DNA from: Paraphoma chrysanthemicola
Lineage: Eukaryota; Ascomycota; Dothideomycetes; Pleosporales; Phaeosphaeriaceae
Direction: 5' to 3'
NCBI GenBank assembly: GCA_020744225.1
Contig: JAGMWG010000015.1
Span: 62,001-126,000, forward strand
Length of the DNA: 64,000 nucleotides
In this document: positions 32,691 through 43,542 of the stretch, one piece after another
Numbering within the stretch: the stretch's first letter is position 1
Layout of the letters: each line of letters begins with the position of its first letter
Made by a program: the position numbers and the translations under genes
Notes under the pieces: generated by a model
Told to the model about the DNA's origin: nothing
Database searches by the model: none
What the model saw: the letters and a program-made list of their open reading frames with translations, nothing else

Positions 32691-33732
32691 ATGCTGAAAC
32701 CACGGTTATTTTCTACGTTGCGCGTGCTGCAGCATGAGAACCCCTTGGTATGCTGCTAATGATTGTACAGAGGGCAATGGCTGATGTGGGCGGAACCAGG
32801 GTCTTCCGCGCTCTGGTGCACCTCCGCAGATGCCGCGCATGCAGCGAGGACTGCCCCAGAAGAGAAGCATAAAAGACGTCAAGAAGATTGTGGCTGTATC
32901 TTCAGCAAAAGGAGGAGTGGGAAAGAGCACAATTGCCGGTATGAAGTGTGAAAAAGGATATGCGAAAATAAGCTGAGACGTTGCAGTGAATCTTGCGTTA
33001 AGCTTCGCCCGTCGCGGCTTCAAAGCTGGGATACTGGACACCGATATATTTGGACCATCCATTCCCACGCTGTTGAACCTTTCCGGCGAGCCAAGACTAT
33101 CAGCGAGTTAGTCCGTGTTCCTGCCTGACAGTCTTGCCAGCTCTGACGCCACTGTAGACAACCAGCTGCTGCCGCTCTCCAATTATGGCCTCAAATCCAT
33201 GTCAATGGGCTATCTCATCCCCGAGTCATCACCGGTAGCATGGCGTGGCCTCATGGTGATGAAGGCTCTACAACAGCTATTGCATGAAGTTGATTGGGGC
33301 GGGTTGGATGTGCTGGTCCTGGACATGCCACCAGGCACGGGAGACGTCCAGTTGACCATTACACAACAGCTCATCCTCGACGGCGCAATTATCGTGTCCA
33401 CACCGCAAGATCTATCGCTCAAAGACGCCGTTAAAGGTGTAGAGCTATTTAAAAAGGTGGATGTGAAATTGCTAGGCCTAGTATGCAATATGGCTGGCTT
33501 CAAGTGTCCAGGATGTGGCAGCATTCACGAGGTGTTTGGGAACATGGACAAGATCAGGGACATGTGTGGGAAGTACGACTTGCGGATGCTGGGTGAACTT
33601 CCTTTACATGCCAGGATATCTGACGATGCCGATCGTGGCAAGCCGACTGTGGTCGCGGATCCTGACGGCGAACAAGCCTCGGTCTTCTCGAGCATGGCCG
33701 AAGACGTGGAGGTGTTGATCGGCCTGAAGTAA
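32691..33732 (+). CDS. IND1: Ind1/NUBPL mitochondrial iron-sulfur P-loop NTPase, 296 aa; four exons
   Basis: Model: 32691-32747, 32800-32938, 32987-33106, 33158-33732, with introns of 52, 48 and 51 nt; all phases close. The N terminus is a basic presequence (MLKPRLFSTLRVLQ) followed by HENPLGLPRSG, a hallmark of the NUBPL subgroup that is rebuilt only by splicing. Residues 54-62 form the deviant Walker A (SAKGGVGKS). DTDIFGPSIPTLL, LDMPPGTGDVQL and CxxC (C222, C225 in FKCPGCG) follow; this pair binds a bridging 4Fe-4S cluster in the dimer. The protein delivers Fe-S clusters to respiratory complex I in mitochondria. The family fit is along the whole length. Confidence 0.93.
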
Positions 33733-34000
33733 ACGAGAGATTCTGCGATCACCAAGCTCTTCTTTGGCATGCTGCACACCATTGGACCCTGGCGCTGCGA
33801 GCTACGTTGCACAGCATCGCATGTGAGAATCAAGTAGCATGACAGTGCATCTTCCGACGGATGTCAGCGCGCCACGGTATTGACCAATGAATTTTGTCTG
33901 AAAAATCGCGAAAGCGAGTACCTACCCGAATTCATAAACAACTCCGAGACTCAACTCACTAGCATTCCATCTCCTCTTCCAACTCTTTCACAACGCCACC

Positions 34001-34639
34001 ATGGACGGCCTTTTTTCACTATTCCCTACATGCCCGACTGAAAACCTTCCCAAACAATCAACCTCCGGTGTCGCAGGGCTTACAGCCCTTTCTACGAGTG
34101 CTACCGCATCAGGTTACCAACAACTAGCAAACCTGAGTTATGCTGAGTCTACCTTTGTCTGCCCAAGTTACTGGCTGGCTGAAGCATATAGTAAGATCGG
34201 AAAGAAGGGCTTCAAGATACAATACTCGGTTCCTATAGCCCTCCATTCATACGACGAGATCGCGCTTTTTGGCAACATGCGCTTACCGATACATGGAGAT
34301 GACTTTGTCGAAGCATTGCAGACGATCGTCGGGAGGTTCGTGAAGATGGGCACTCCCTCATTCTCCTCAAATATCGTCAGCTCTAGAAGCGAGTCATTAG
34401 AAAACTGGCCTACTTTCACAGCACCGCACTACAAAATGGTCAACTCAAACCAGACAGGAGGCAAGAAAGTTCCGGTTAATTCAACACTAGATCCAAGGCT
34501 GCATGGGATATGCGCATCGTGGTACATTGGCCCAGGACTGCGCAATTCATTTGAGACTGTAAATGGACGGGGTTGGGAAGGTGGACGAGGCTTGAGATGT
34601 GATTTCTGGAGATCCATTGCAGGGAAAGCACCTTTGTGA
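34001..34639 (+). CDS. C-terminal portion of a type-B carboxylesterase, 212 aa, lacking the catalytic core
   Basis: The product matches the last third of secreted type-B carboxylesterases/lipases: TFVCPSYWLAEAY, KIQYSVPIALHSYDE, HGDDFVEALQTI, and the closing GPGLRNSFETVNGRGWEGGRGLRCDFW. A full-length member has some 550 residues with a GESAGG serine elbow, absent here. Upstream sequence (33733-34000) contains no remnant of the missing part. The ATG sits in a good context (CACCATGG) behind a CT-rich leader. Either a truncated, still-transcribed remnant or a product of rearrangement. No signal peptide is seen, so it would be cytosolic. Catalysis is impossible without the nucleophile domain. Confidence 0.7.
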   Translation: MDGLFSLFPTCPTENLPKQSTSGVAGLTALSTSATASGYQQLANLSYAESTFVCPSYWLAEAYSKIGKKGFKIQYSVPIALHSYDEIALFGNMRLPIHGDDFVEALQTIVGRFVKMGTPSFSSNIVSSRSESLENWPTFTAPHYKMVNSNQTGGKKVPVNSTLDPRLHGICASWYIGPGLRNSFETVNGRGWEGGRGLRCDFWRSIAGKAPL

Positions 34640-34813
34640 ATTACACCGCGGCTCCAATGCTCTATCTCGCGTACCCGTCTTTGCGGAATGCGTGATACAC
34701 ACTTTACATGACCCGCGGTTCGTCACTGCTCTTCTATTCTCCCTTCACCACCCACGTACGTCCAACAGTTTCTCATGTCCTTGGCATGAACCAATCTCGG
34801 ATCCATACACTGC

Positions 34814-35955
34814 TTAAAAGACTTCCGGGACTGGAGGTCCCCATATCTTCAGCGCCTGTGGTCCAGCAGGCACGTGCGAGACCTTGGACTCGGAGTTCAC
34901 CAGATCTCCATCACTATAATGCTCCTAGTCACAATTGATCAGTTCCCGCGTTGCATTTTTTAAGTGTCAGAGCAAAGACTCGGGCAGAACAAGACTTACC
35001 AGGATAAATCGGCTCGGATCGAACCAGTAGTCAAAGACTTGACTCCCGAGTACATGCTATCACGAAATTAGCATTTATTCACATCCCCGTACGTCAAAAG
35101 ACAACTCACCCTCCCAACGCCCCAACACACCTCATACCCCTTACTCGTCAACCAATCATGTCCCAATTGCTGCACATCAAAATCATGCGTCTCAAACGCC
35201 GCATGCGCAACACTCGGTTTCTGCCCTTCCTTGGCAGGCTTGAAGAAGAACGCATGATGGTCCGTAAACTCCAACCCGCGGTCAATATGGAAGAAACACG
35301 TCAAGGGTTTCCCGTCTTTGTACACAATATCCGACGGCGCCAGGGATAAGTGTGTCGTGTACCATGTATACATAGTCTCGTACGTGCCTGGTGGATACGT
35401 AACGCCGTAATGCCCCCAGCGATGCACGGGCGCGGGGCCAGGAGTGAAGCGGTGGAAAACGCCTTTGCGAGGTTTTTGGTTTGGGAATTCATAGTTTGTG
35501 ACAAGTTGGTGTTGTGTGATTTCCGGCGGTGGGGTTTGCGCTTTCTCGTCGTTCCTTTCTTCACCTGAGGAGTCGTTCATCCGTTGTCCGTGAACCAAGA
35601 ACACTGAATGGCCGGCTGGATCCGTGGCTTGGACATACTCGCCGCCTCCAGGTGCGTCTAGCGGTGCTATCGCTGAGCATCCCTGGATGCGTTTCGTAGC
35701 GGCTTCCAGGTCTGCGCGCGACGGGACCGTGTATGCCGCGCCGCAGAAAGAGCTTGTGCCTGTGTCGGACTGGCGCGCAATGTAGATGATGGGCTCGCTG
35801 CCGTAGCCTTTGAAGAAGATCTCTTTCGGCGTCTCACGCGCAATGGTCAGGCCAAAGTCGAGAAGAAAAGTGCGAGCGGTGGGAAGATCAGCGTGCGTGT
35901 AGGAGACGAAGGCGGTCGCGAGGAGGGGAATGCGGTTGGGATTGGGGGTGGCCAT
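34814..35955 (-). CDS. VOC-fold protein, extradiol dioxygenase type, 337 aa; three exons
   Basis: Model: 35955-35110, 35056-35000 (57 nt), 34924-34814, with introns of 53 and 75 nt, all phase 0. Two VOC (glyoxalase/bleomycin-resistance/extradiol) modules: the first about residues 10-125, the second about 178-310. The second carries a plausible 2-His-1-Glu metal site: H182 (RWGHYGV), H251 (VAHAAFE) and E302 (FILEHYSDGD), the last recovered only by splicing. It ends with IWGPPVP, usual for fungal relatives of 2,3-dihydroxybiphenyl/catechol dioxygenases. The likely reaction is meta-cleavage of a catechol, but activity is not proven. A copy of the GGATAARGTGGYAT word lies 365 bp upstream of the ATG, linking it with the neighbouring catabolic genes. 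Confidence 0.82.
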
Positions 35956-36707
35956 CCTGATGGATGTGGAAGAAAGTAGTTTGACTAATGGTTATAAGAA
36001 AGCGACTACTTCAATTAAGTGTAGTTGCTGTTGTGGTAGTGTGTGGACCATGAAGAGGAAATGCTTTCTTGATATCTTGGTGTGTTTCTATGATGTATTC
36101 TTCTATATGAGACAGCTCCGACATGGCGGCTTAGAAAGCCGTCATTGCCAACCGCCGGAGACTTTCCGCGCTTAGATCAGGACATGCTTTGTTGCTTGTG
36201 ATTGCAATGCCATCAGACAGCAATAATTGTGGCGCTGATCGAACGCGCGGGGAAGCCGCCGGATGCCTCCAAAAGCGAGACCGATGCTATGCCTGTAGTG
36301 GTTGCCGAAATGGACTGCCGGATAAGGTGGTATTGCTACTGCAGCCACCTGCATTCCAACACGTTGGTAGATTCTCTTTGGCTCTCGGTACTTTGATGTA
36401 GTATTGTTAATCGTATCCGATGCATAATCATGAGCATTGCCGAAGAGCGAAAATGACGAAATGGTCAGCTAAGCCCGTTGCCACGGGCTCTCTACATCCC
36501 AATGCGTCCTTCGTTATCCGTCACATGGGAGCACAGACAGTATCCGCAAGCTTAACACAACATTTTTTGGACGTTCAAGATAGTATTGTAGATTTGTCTC
36601 GCGCTGTGTGTTGGTCTGGGATGTGCAATGCTATCTTACTACTTTCGAGGAGAGAAGCACATGAGCAGGGTAGATGCAGGAGCAGATTTAAAGAATATCA
36701 TGAAAAG
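35956..36707. other. promoter of the VOC gene and 3' flank of the lactonase gene
   Basis: No gene seen. Contains one of three copies of the shared 14-bp word. Confidence 0.5.
36320..36333 (+). promoter_or_regulatory. shared 14-bp word, copy 1 (candidate operator)
   Basis: GGATAAGGTGGTAT, preceded by CC to give CCGGATAAGGTGG, which is identical over 13 bases to copy 3. Lies upstream of the VOC gene. Candidate binding site of the cluster regulator; function is inferred from its placement only. Confidence 0.5.
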
Positions 36708-37720
36708 CTAGGTATAGAACTCCGGGGCAATATTGTATGTAAACAACACATCGCGATCATGTCCAAAGATCAGCTTGGCCTCTGTCAGCTTCTGCAGCGA
36801 TTGAATCATCTGATTCGACCGTGACCAAGACGCATGGTCTCTCGTGAACCAGCCCTGATTGGCGAGCGACTCATAGTTCTCTTTCACTATATACTGGTCC
36901 GTCGTGAAAATCCATGTTCCACTGTCTGCGAGATTGACTTGGAGAACGGACAGACCAGGAGTGTGCCCTGGACAATGACGAACGATGAGACCGCGGGCTA
37001 GCTCGAAGCCATCGCCATGGAAAGGCTTCCAGTTGAGGTCGAACTGCAGATACGTGGGCATGTACACGCCTGCAAAGGGATAGGTGAGTTAGCCATGCAG
37101 CTCTGCCGCGTCATTCATATTAGACTCACCAATGTCAGTCTTCGTAGCGACGCTGTAAAATGCGTTTTTTAGCTCCAATTCATGAGTATAGATCGGGACG
37201 TCAGTGCCGCGAAAGTATTCGAGCCCACCTGCATGGTCCAGATGCAGGTGTCCCATAATGACTGCCTTCACATCCTTGATATCATTGCCAGTCTTGCAAA
37301 TGGCGGCATCCAGTTCTTGATCCTCGACATAATTCTCACGCGCAAATATGTCGTTGAGCTGCGGTCCCCACACGTCGGGGTAATCCTTGCCTGCCCCAGT
37401 TTCAAAGAGAACAAGGCCCTCGGTGGGATGCGATATCAGCGCTGATATCATGACCATGGACCTCCTCATACTTTCTGGCTTTGGATTACTTGCAGTGGCA
37501 GCATTGGCCTTGTGAGTCAGCTCTCCGGCCCAGATCTTGAGATGCGGAGTTATTTACCCCAGTGATGAAAAATGCTTCGTCAGCGACGAGATTGCCGACA
37601 TGGAGGAGCCATAATTTTGTGCCCTAGCAACGAGTTCAGCATCTCTACACATCCTTGGCATCCTAGGTTGCATGCGCTGCATATACTCACTTCGGGTGCG
37701 ATGCTGCCCTTCGTCTCCAT
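36708..37720 (-). CDS. metallo-beta-lactamase-fold lactonase (AHL-lactonase/MBL type), 278 aa; four exons
   Basis: Model: 37720-37691 (10 codons), 37623-37558, 37508-37130, 37069-36708, with introns of 67, 49 and 60 nt, phases closed. The product starts METKGSIAPE, then KLWLLHVGNLVADEAFFITG, and carries the zinc motif HLHLDHAGG (HxHxDH), a further His in RHCPGHTPG, Asp in TTDQYI and His in FGHDRD. This is the full set of ligands of dinuclear-zinc lactonases such as AiiA/AttM-like proteins; fungal relatives include enzymes opening lactone or lactam rings of plant compounds. No signal peptide, hence cytosolic. Read divergently from the FAH-family gene, with copy 2 of the shared word between them. 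Confidence 0.87.
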
Positions 37721-38188
37721 TTTCCCTGGTAATGCCTTCTTGGTAAGACCTTGTTTTTTTTTATGTTGTTTTGGCGGGAGCCTAGTCCCGCGAGTCTGGT
37801 CAAAAGGATTTGAGGAAGTTGCGAGCTCGCGCTGGACCAATGCCAGAGCGCTCATATTAAAGCAGGCAAAGCTAAGCCTGCCCACACGCCTCTATTCTTG
37901 GTACGTTCCAGCGAAGTAACACGCAAGGTGCGTTACTGGTACTCGCGTGCGATTGGCCAGCTAGACCTGGATAAAGTGGTATGATAAACCCTTGGCGGCG
38001 CGGTGGAACTCGCGCTGCGAGTTGGCTTGTCCCGATGGATGGCGCCTGATGCACTTATGTCAAACTTTGGCATCGGCTTTTGATCGGGCTACAGATGTGA
38101 AGTGCGGTGAAATTTAGCTGCATCCTAAGATAAAAGTATACATTACCCATGGATTGTGCTGGTTAACGAAAAGTCATTAACTGCCGCC
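37721..38188. promoter_or_regulatory. divergent promoter of lactonase and FAH-family genes
   Basis: 468 bp between the two start codons, containing copy 2 of the shared 14-bp word. Confidence 0.5.
37969..37982 (+). promoter_or_regulatory. shared 14-bp word, copy 2 (candidate operator)
   Basis: GGATAAAGTGGTAT, one base different from copy 1. It lies 249 bp from the lactonase ATG and 207 bp from the FAH-family ATG. Confidence 0.45.
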
Positions 38189-39141
38189 ATGTCCTCCAAG
38201 ATCGTTGAGTGGGACCGCCTCGTCCGTTACATTCCTGAAGGGGAAGGGAGCCATGTCCGCTATGGCGAACCCTTGATCGACGAAAAGGACGCCGACAATG
38301 TTGCTCAGCTCGCTGAAGCCGGCAAACTCCAAGTGAGGGTGTTGGAAGGCGATGATGCCTTGAGCGCAAAGCGCACTGATAAGACTGAAAAGGCTGGGAA
38401 GCTTCTGGGACCTCTCAGGCAGTCCGAAGTCCCGATAATTCGATGCATCGGGTTGAATTACACCACACACAGTGAGCTTCGCTCCAGAAGAAAGCCCCAT
38501 TATTTGAACATAATACTGACTGTTACATAGTCCTTGAGACCGGAAGGGCGTTACCAACCTGCCCGACAGTTTTTACGAAACCCGGCCCAGCAGTCGCGGA
38601 CCACGGCGAACCAATCCCAATTCCCCGTATCGCGCAATCTCAGTGTGACTACGAAGGGGAACTGGTGGTTGTCATTGGGAAAGACGCGAAGAACGTGGCT
38701 GAAGGAAACGCACTCGAATACGTTGCTGCATACACAGCTGGAAACGACGTCTCTGCTCGAGACTGGCAGCGAGAAGCTGGCAAGGCCGGACCGGTCCCGC
38801 AGTGGTCTTTCAGCAAGTCATTCGACAAGTATGCGCCATTGGGCCCATGTCTTGTGGCATCCCATATTCTTGGTAACGCAGACAAGCAGTCGCTAAAAAC
38901 AATCGTCAATGGGGATGTGAGGCAAAATAGCAACACGTCGGATCTATGCTTCGATGTGCAGAAGCTCGTAGCTTTCTGTAGTCAGGGACAGACGCTTCAA
39001 CGTGGCTCTTTGATCATGACAGGTACGCCAGGAGGGGTGGCACTGTTTATGAAGCCACAGGCCTTCCTTCAGGATGGCGATGAGGTAGCGGTCGAAATTG
39101 GAGGTATTGGTCGTGTGAGCAATCGGATGGCGTTCGAATAG
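38189..39141 (+). CDS. fumarylacetoacetate hydrolase (FAH) family enzyme, 297 aa; two exons
   Basis: Model: 38189-38471, intron 38472-38530 (59 nt, GTGAGC donor, ACTGAC branch, ACATAG), 38531-39141. The ATG at 38189 (GCCGCCATG) is preferred over a weaker one at 38156. Conserved marks: IRCIGLNYTTHI across the splice, CPTVFTKPGPAV, the metal-binding stretch CDYEGELVVVIGK (Glu ligands), AYTAGNDVSARDWQ with Asp, and a C-terminal LIMTGTPGGV. This is the FAH/FAHD catalytic domain. Members cleave acylpyruvates or decarboxylate ring-cleavage products, so in this setting it may act after aromatic ring opening. The exact substrate is not readable. Confidence 0.88.
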
Positions 39142-39427
39142 AGTGAACGTAGACCTCGCGATCTCATTAAAGACCTGCAAATGGAAAATCTCGTCCCTGT
39201 TCCGCCGAAATGTGATGTCTGGTCCCATCGTACAACATGGTGGCTCTGTCCAGTGATGTGATGTTGCTTTGTGTTGCGCAACCCAATCGGTCCCTGCGGA
39301 TGGAGCTGAACCAAAGGCGGGGCCCCAATCCCCGCCTCGGCTTCCCCTGGGGTCTAGCGTGGCACCCTCTAAAATACGCACGCGGAATCTCTGAATCTGT
39401 TCAAACATACACCCTTTCAACTCTAAT

Positions 39428-41866
39428 ATGTACACCTGCGCGCAGTGCGATCGCAAGTATGCCAGCCAAAATTCGCTGACACGACATGCCCACAGCCACG
39501 AAAAGAACACCAAACATCAATGCAAGATTTGTGGCGTCGTGTTCTATAGGAAAGACCTGCTCTCCCGCCACTCCAAGCTGCACAAGACTTCGAAAGGGCC
39601 AGGAAGTCGGGGAAATTCGCCCGAGATATCCGTTTCTGATCACTTGGGCGCGGGTCTGGGTAGGCGTAGGTGTCACACGGCCTGTATCCGATGTCGAGAG
39701 CTGCGAACGAAGTGTGATGGCCAGCGTCCCTGTCTCACATGTCGAAGGTCAGGAGGATTATGTACGTTCTCTCGACCAACAAATCGACTGAGCCATGTTC
39801 CCGTCGATTCCGAGGACCAAATGAACATGGTCAACGAGTTCGATCCCCCCACGGAACTCCAAGCCGAGCCCAATGACACGAGTTCATCATTAGATCTGTC
39901 AGCAGATATAGCAACCGAGTTTGAATTCGAAACATCATTGAACCCCTTCATGGTTGATATGGAGGCCTGGCCCTGGATGCACGAGAGCCTTTATCTTCCG
40001 AATGCCCCTTTTCTTCCCAATATCCTGGATGCCTCTACGATGATCGACCACCAGGATCACGGTGCCAATCAAGATATTCCTATGCTCCAAGGAAATCTTG
40101 TCCAGCATCTTGTCAATGAGCCTGGAGACGCGATCGGTGCCTTGGTACCCCTTCCAGCCTCAAACGATAGCCCCACACACATCATCAAAGATCTGATAGC
40201 GTTTGCCACAGCATCAGACTGCTCAGCTCGGCCTCTTAAGGATGTTGCAAGTTTCTGGACAGCCATGTCATCAAGACTACAAGCATCTTTTGATATTTCA
40301 ATAGAGGGAAGCAGTGCCAGCACTCCCATTCTGTACTCCTTCGTAAATACATACATGGAGCAGTTTGGACCATTATGGCCACTGCTGAGTCCACAGACTT
40401 TAGACTTTGACGCTCTTCATCCGCAGCTTTTTCTCGTCTTGACTTCCATCGGCGCGATGTATTGCGGGTCCTCGGCGAGTACTTATGGGGCGATGATGCA
40501 CACCGCCATTCGAAGCAGTCTGACTGCTGCCGTGGAGCTTGAGGACGACGAGACCGATCTCACCTGGCTCGCGCAGGCTCGTCTTCTGACGCAAGTTGCC
40601 GCTCTATATTTCGGACAACCGCGGGCATTCACATTCGCGCAACACATCGGTGCTCTATTGGTCGCACAAGCACGAAAGATGGATCTGTTCTCAGAAAGGT
40701 ACATGATTAGAGCACAGAGACGATTTGACAGTATGAATGGCACCGCATCTGATCAAGAACGTCTAGCACTATGGTTGCGAATGGAGGCACGACGACGCTT
40801 GGCCTTTGGAATCTTCCGTGGCGATACATACACCAGTGTTATGTTACACACTAAGCCTCTGATATCACTAGAGGAAATCGACCTCTGTTTTCCGACGTGT
40901 GATTCGGTTTGGAGGGGGGAAAAGATGCCATCAGGCTTGTGCATTCAGCTCATCAATAGCGACCATTCACTCGGTCGTGAGCTCCGAGCTTCTGACGTCT
41001 ACCGAATTGCCCTGGACAGGAAGGAACCGCTTCCTCCTTTGGATCCATCCGGCCACGAACTTCTCATGTTTGGACTACAGTACCCCATCTGGCGGTTTTC
41101 GCGTGATGAGAGCATGCTCAATCAACTAGTGGGCAATGAAGACATCTCCGAGCAAGCTGAATCGCCAGTCGAAACGCAAGGCTATACGAAGGGAGGCGCA
41201 GCTGATCGCGAAACCCATCGCATAGATAGTGCTACTCGCCAAATGGACGATCTCCGACTCGAGCTAAGCCGACTCATTTGTGCCCTGCGCAAATGGGAGC
41301 ACGCGCTACCTTTGGTCAAGACGTTTACCCGGACCGACCGCGACCGAAGCAGCTTGATGAGCGGCCTGATACTGTATCACCTGGGATTTATACGGCTCGA
41401 AGCTCCTCTTGCAAGTCTACATCAAATCCAGTATCGCCTGGCGGACGGTCGCGTCATTGACGATGAGCTAATCGCATCGGTGCGACTTTGGATCGACACT
41501 CCTCGTTGCCAACGCGCAGCCAAACGTGCGTGCAACATCTGGACTATCATAGCCCACGAGACACAGAAAACCAGCAAAGTACCAATCAAGTTCAACCTTC
41601 TAGCATTTATCGGGTTGCATCACGCTGCCGTGATATTGTGGTCGTATGCTGGCGGTCGCACAGACCCATACAACATGGAAGCTGGAGAGATCCCATTGAC
41701 CTTGGAAGATGTCAACAAGGGTCAAATCGATCTATCAGATCAGTTTGCTGTGCTCGGGTCGTTCTCAAAGCTATATGAGAGCATCAGTTCGGGGCGTTGG
41801 TCTTCATTTGCACAAGCCGCTGAAGCTCTATCGAGACAAGAGCTACCAGCGGTGAGACATAGTTAA
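39428..41866 (+). CDS. fungal transcription factor with two C2H2 fingers and a Zn2Cys6 cluster, 812 aa
   Basis: Single exon. Two C2H2 zinc fingers at residues 4-57 (C-x2-C-x12-H-x3-H twice). A perfect Zn2Cys6 cluster follows at about residues 86-113 (spacing C-x2-C-x6-C-x5-C-x2-C-x6-C, beginning ACIRCRELRTKC). An acidic Ser/Asp linker comes next, then a Fungal_trans (PF04082-like) regulatory domain in the middle (LYSFVNTYMEQFGPLWPLL, FLVLTSIGAMY). Hybrid C2H2 plus Zn2Cys6 factors are a recognised ascomycete subgroup, often regulators of carbon or nitrogen source use. Its place between the FAH gene and the P450 makes it the obvious local regulator. The shared word found in three nearby promoters contains a CGG half-site, the kind bound by Zn2Cys6 proteins. 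Confidence 0.9.
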   Translation: MYTCAQCDRKYASQNSLTRHAHSHEKNTKHQCKICGVVFYRKDLLSRHSKLHKTSKGPGSRGNSPEISVSDHLGAGLGRRRCHTACIRCRELRTKCDGQRPCLTCRRSGGLCTFSRPTNRLSHVPVDSEDQMNMVNEFDPPTELQAEPNDTSSSLDLSADIATEFEFETSLNPFMVDMEAWPWMHESLYLPNAPFLPNILDASTMIDHQDHGANQDIPMLQGNLVQHLVNEPGDAIGALVPLPASNDSPTHIIKDLIAFATASDCSARPLKDVASFWTAMSSRLQASFDISIEGSSASTPILYSFVNTYMEQFGPLWPLLSPQTLDFDALHPQLFLVLTSIGAMYCGSSASTYGAMMHTAIRSSLTAAVELEDDETDLTWLAQARLLTQVAALYFGQPRAFTFAQHIGALLVAQARKMDLFSERYMIRAQRRFDSMNGTASDQERLALWLRMEARRRLAFGIFRGDTYTSVMLHTKPLISLEEIDLCFPTCDSVWRGEKMPSGLCIQLINSDHSLGRELRASDVYRIALDRKEPLPPLDPSGHELLMFGLQYPIWRFSRDESMLNQLVGNEDISEQAESPVETQGYTKGGAADRETHRIDSATRQMDDLRLELSRLICALRKWEHALPLVKTFTRTDRDRSSLMSGLILYHLGFIRLEAPLASLHQIQYRLADGRVIDDELIASVRLWIDTPRCQRAAKRACNIWTIIAHETQKTSKVPIKFNLLAFIGLHHAAVILWSYAGGRTDPYNMEAGEIPLTLEDVNKGQIDLSDQFAVLGSFSKLYESISSGRWSSFAQAAEALSRQELPAVRHS

Positions 41867-41966
41867 GGCGCAGGATATCACAAATTGTATTGTGCGACGT
41901 GAATGAATGTATTCCATGAAGCAAGTGAAGCGTTCTCATTTCTCAGTGTATCCTTGCGGGCGATTC

Positions 41967-43542
41967 TTACTTCTCTAGCTTCTCGAATTTCAACCAGCAA
42001 TGACCCGATCTTGATCCGGCGGCAAAAACGTCCGCCAAAGTCAGTGTCTCATTATCCCTGCCCGGTGGCATGACAGCTTTAAATTTCCGAAATATCATTC
42101 CCATCATGTATTTTAATTCCGTCATAGCCAAATTCGATCCGGGACAAGAGCGACACCCGTGGCCGAAAGGTGTCCAGTTGAGTTTCATCCGCTCGTCAGC
42201 CTCGATCCAGCGCTCTGGCTTCCAGAGGTTCGGCTCTGGATATACCTCCTCTAAACGGCCCTGGTTGTATGCCCCGGTCGAGGCGATCACTCCGGCCGGA
42301 ATGGGTTTCCCGGCGATGATGAGGTCTTTCCCGAGATGCCGTTCCAAAGGGCCAGGAATCATAGGATACATGCGCATGGTTTCCCGAATGACTCCATCAA
42401 GCAAAGGGAGATCCATGGTGCGCTTGATGTCGATGTCGTCCAAGGATGGAAAAGCTTCAAACAGCTCAGCCCTCAGGCTATCCTGCATCTTAGGATCACG
42501 AGTGAGAAGCCAGCATGCAAACGCCGCTGTATGGGAGGTCGTCGAAGAGCCTGCTGCTAGCATCTCTACCATGTATGCTGGCATGTCCTCTGTTGGCACG
42601 GCAGCGGCGTTTCCTTTGTTCATTGTACCCAGCATTGAAAGAACATCTTTATCTCGCCGCGAGCTGTCATCGACACTCTTCCATCGAACCAAAGCTTCCT
42701 GCGCTGTGACATCCATGTCGTTACAGTCATTTCGCAGCGTTCTCCACTTCTCGTTACCAAAATTCCTTACAAAGAAGTCAGCGCCGGGTATGAAACTCTT
42801 CATAGCGTTCCAAGTGCTGAATGCATGGAAGCGACGAAGAAACGCCGGTGCCTGGTCTTCGTTGAAGTTGTGCAATAGCCTGTTCTCTTCGCCCCAGAGC
42901 ACGTCTGTGACAATGTCGAGCGCCAACAGTCGGAATACTACAACGCCGTCCACAGGTTGCTTGTTGCGACATTTCTCGTCAAGCAATTGAATGAAGTCGT
43001 TGACGTGAGACTCAATGTTTTCTACTAGGGCTGCCAGGTTCTTGTTCTGAAAGCATTGGATGAGATTGTTGCGCGATGGAGCAGCAGATGGGTAATCCAC
43101 AAAGCCAAGGGTCGATGTAACGCCCTTCCAGCTACCCATAGAGGTGTAAAAGCTGGTCTTTATGGACGACTTGTCGTAGATGGATTTCATTGCAACGTCA
43201 TCCGTCGTATGGATCTGATTGGGTGCGATGACCACAATGGGTCCGTACTTTTCCAATAATCGTGTAACGAACTGCGTTCGACGCTTCTTGTAGGTCGCAT
43301 AGCTCAAGGGTAATTTAGATACTCTAACGTGCCACGGACCAGGTACGTGTCGGACAGGGGATAGCAAAAACGGATAGAGAATCTGTGAGGGTCCATTAGT
43401 CGCTTGACCTCGATGCCCAGTTGCGTGTATTCTCACGTACCGTGTGATGCAGGGCATAGAGAGCTAACGCAAGAAGAAGCAATTGAAGCTTGCTACGTTG
43501 CTCAACGACAGGGCTGTTGACGGCCTCGACGATCACGGACAT
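41967..43542 (-). CDS. cytochrome P450, 505 aa; two exons
   Basis: Model: exon 1 43542-43441, intron 43440-43383 (58 nt, GTACGT donor, GACTAATGG branch, TCACAG), exon 2 43382-41967; phase 0. The N terminus carries a membrane anchor (KLQLLLLALALYALHH), then the proline hinge VPGPWHV. Other marks: I-helix AGSSTTSHTA, ExxR (ETMR), PERW (KPERWIE) and the haem-binding loop FGHGCRSCPG (Cys thiolate ligand). ER-bound monooxygenase needing a P450 reductase. It is divergent from the flavin monooxygenase gene, and the 784-bp promoter between them has copy 3 of the shared word, so the two probably act in one pathway (hydroxylation of an aromatic substrate). Confidence 0.92.
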
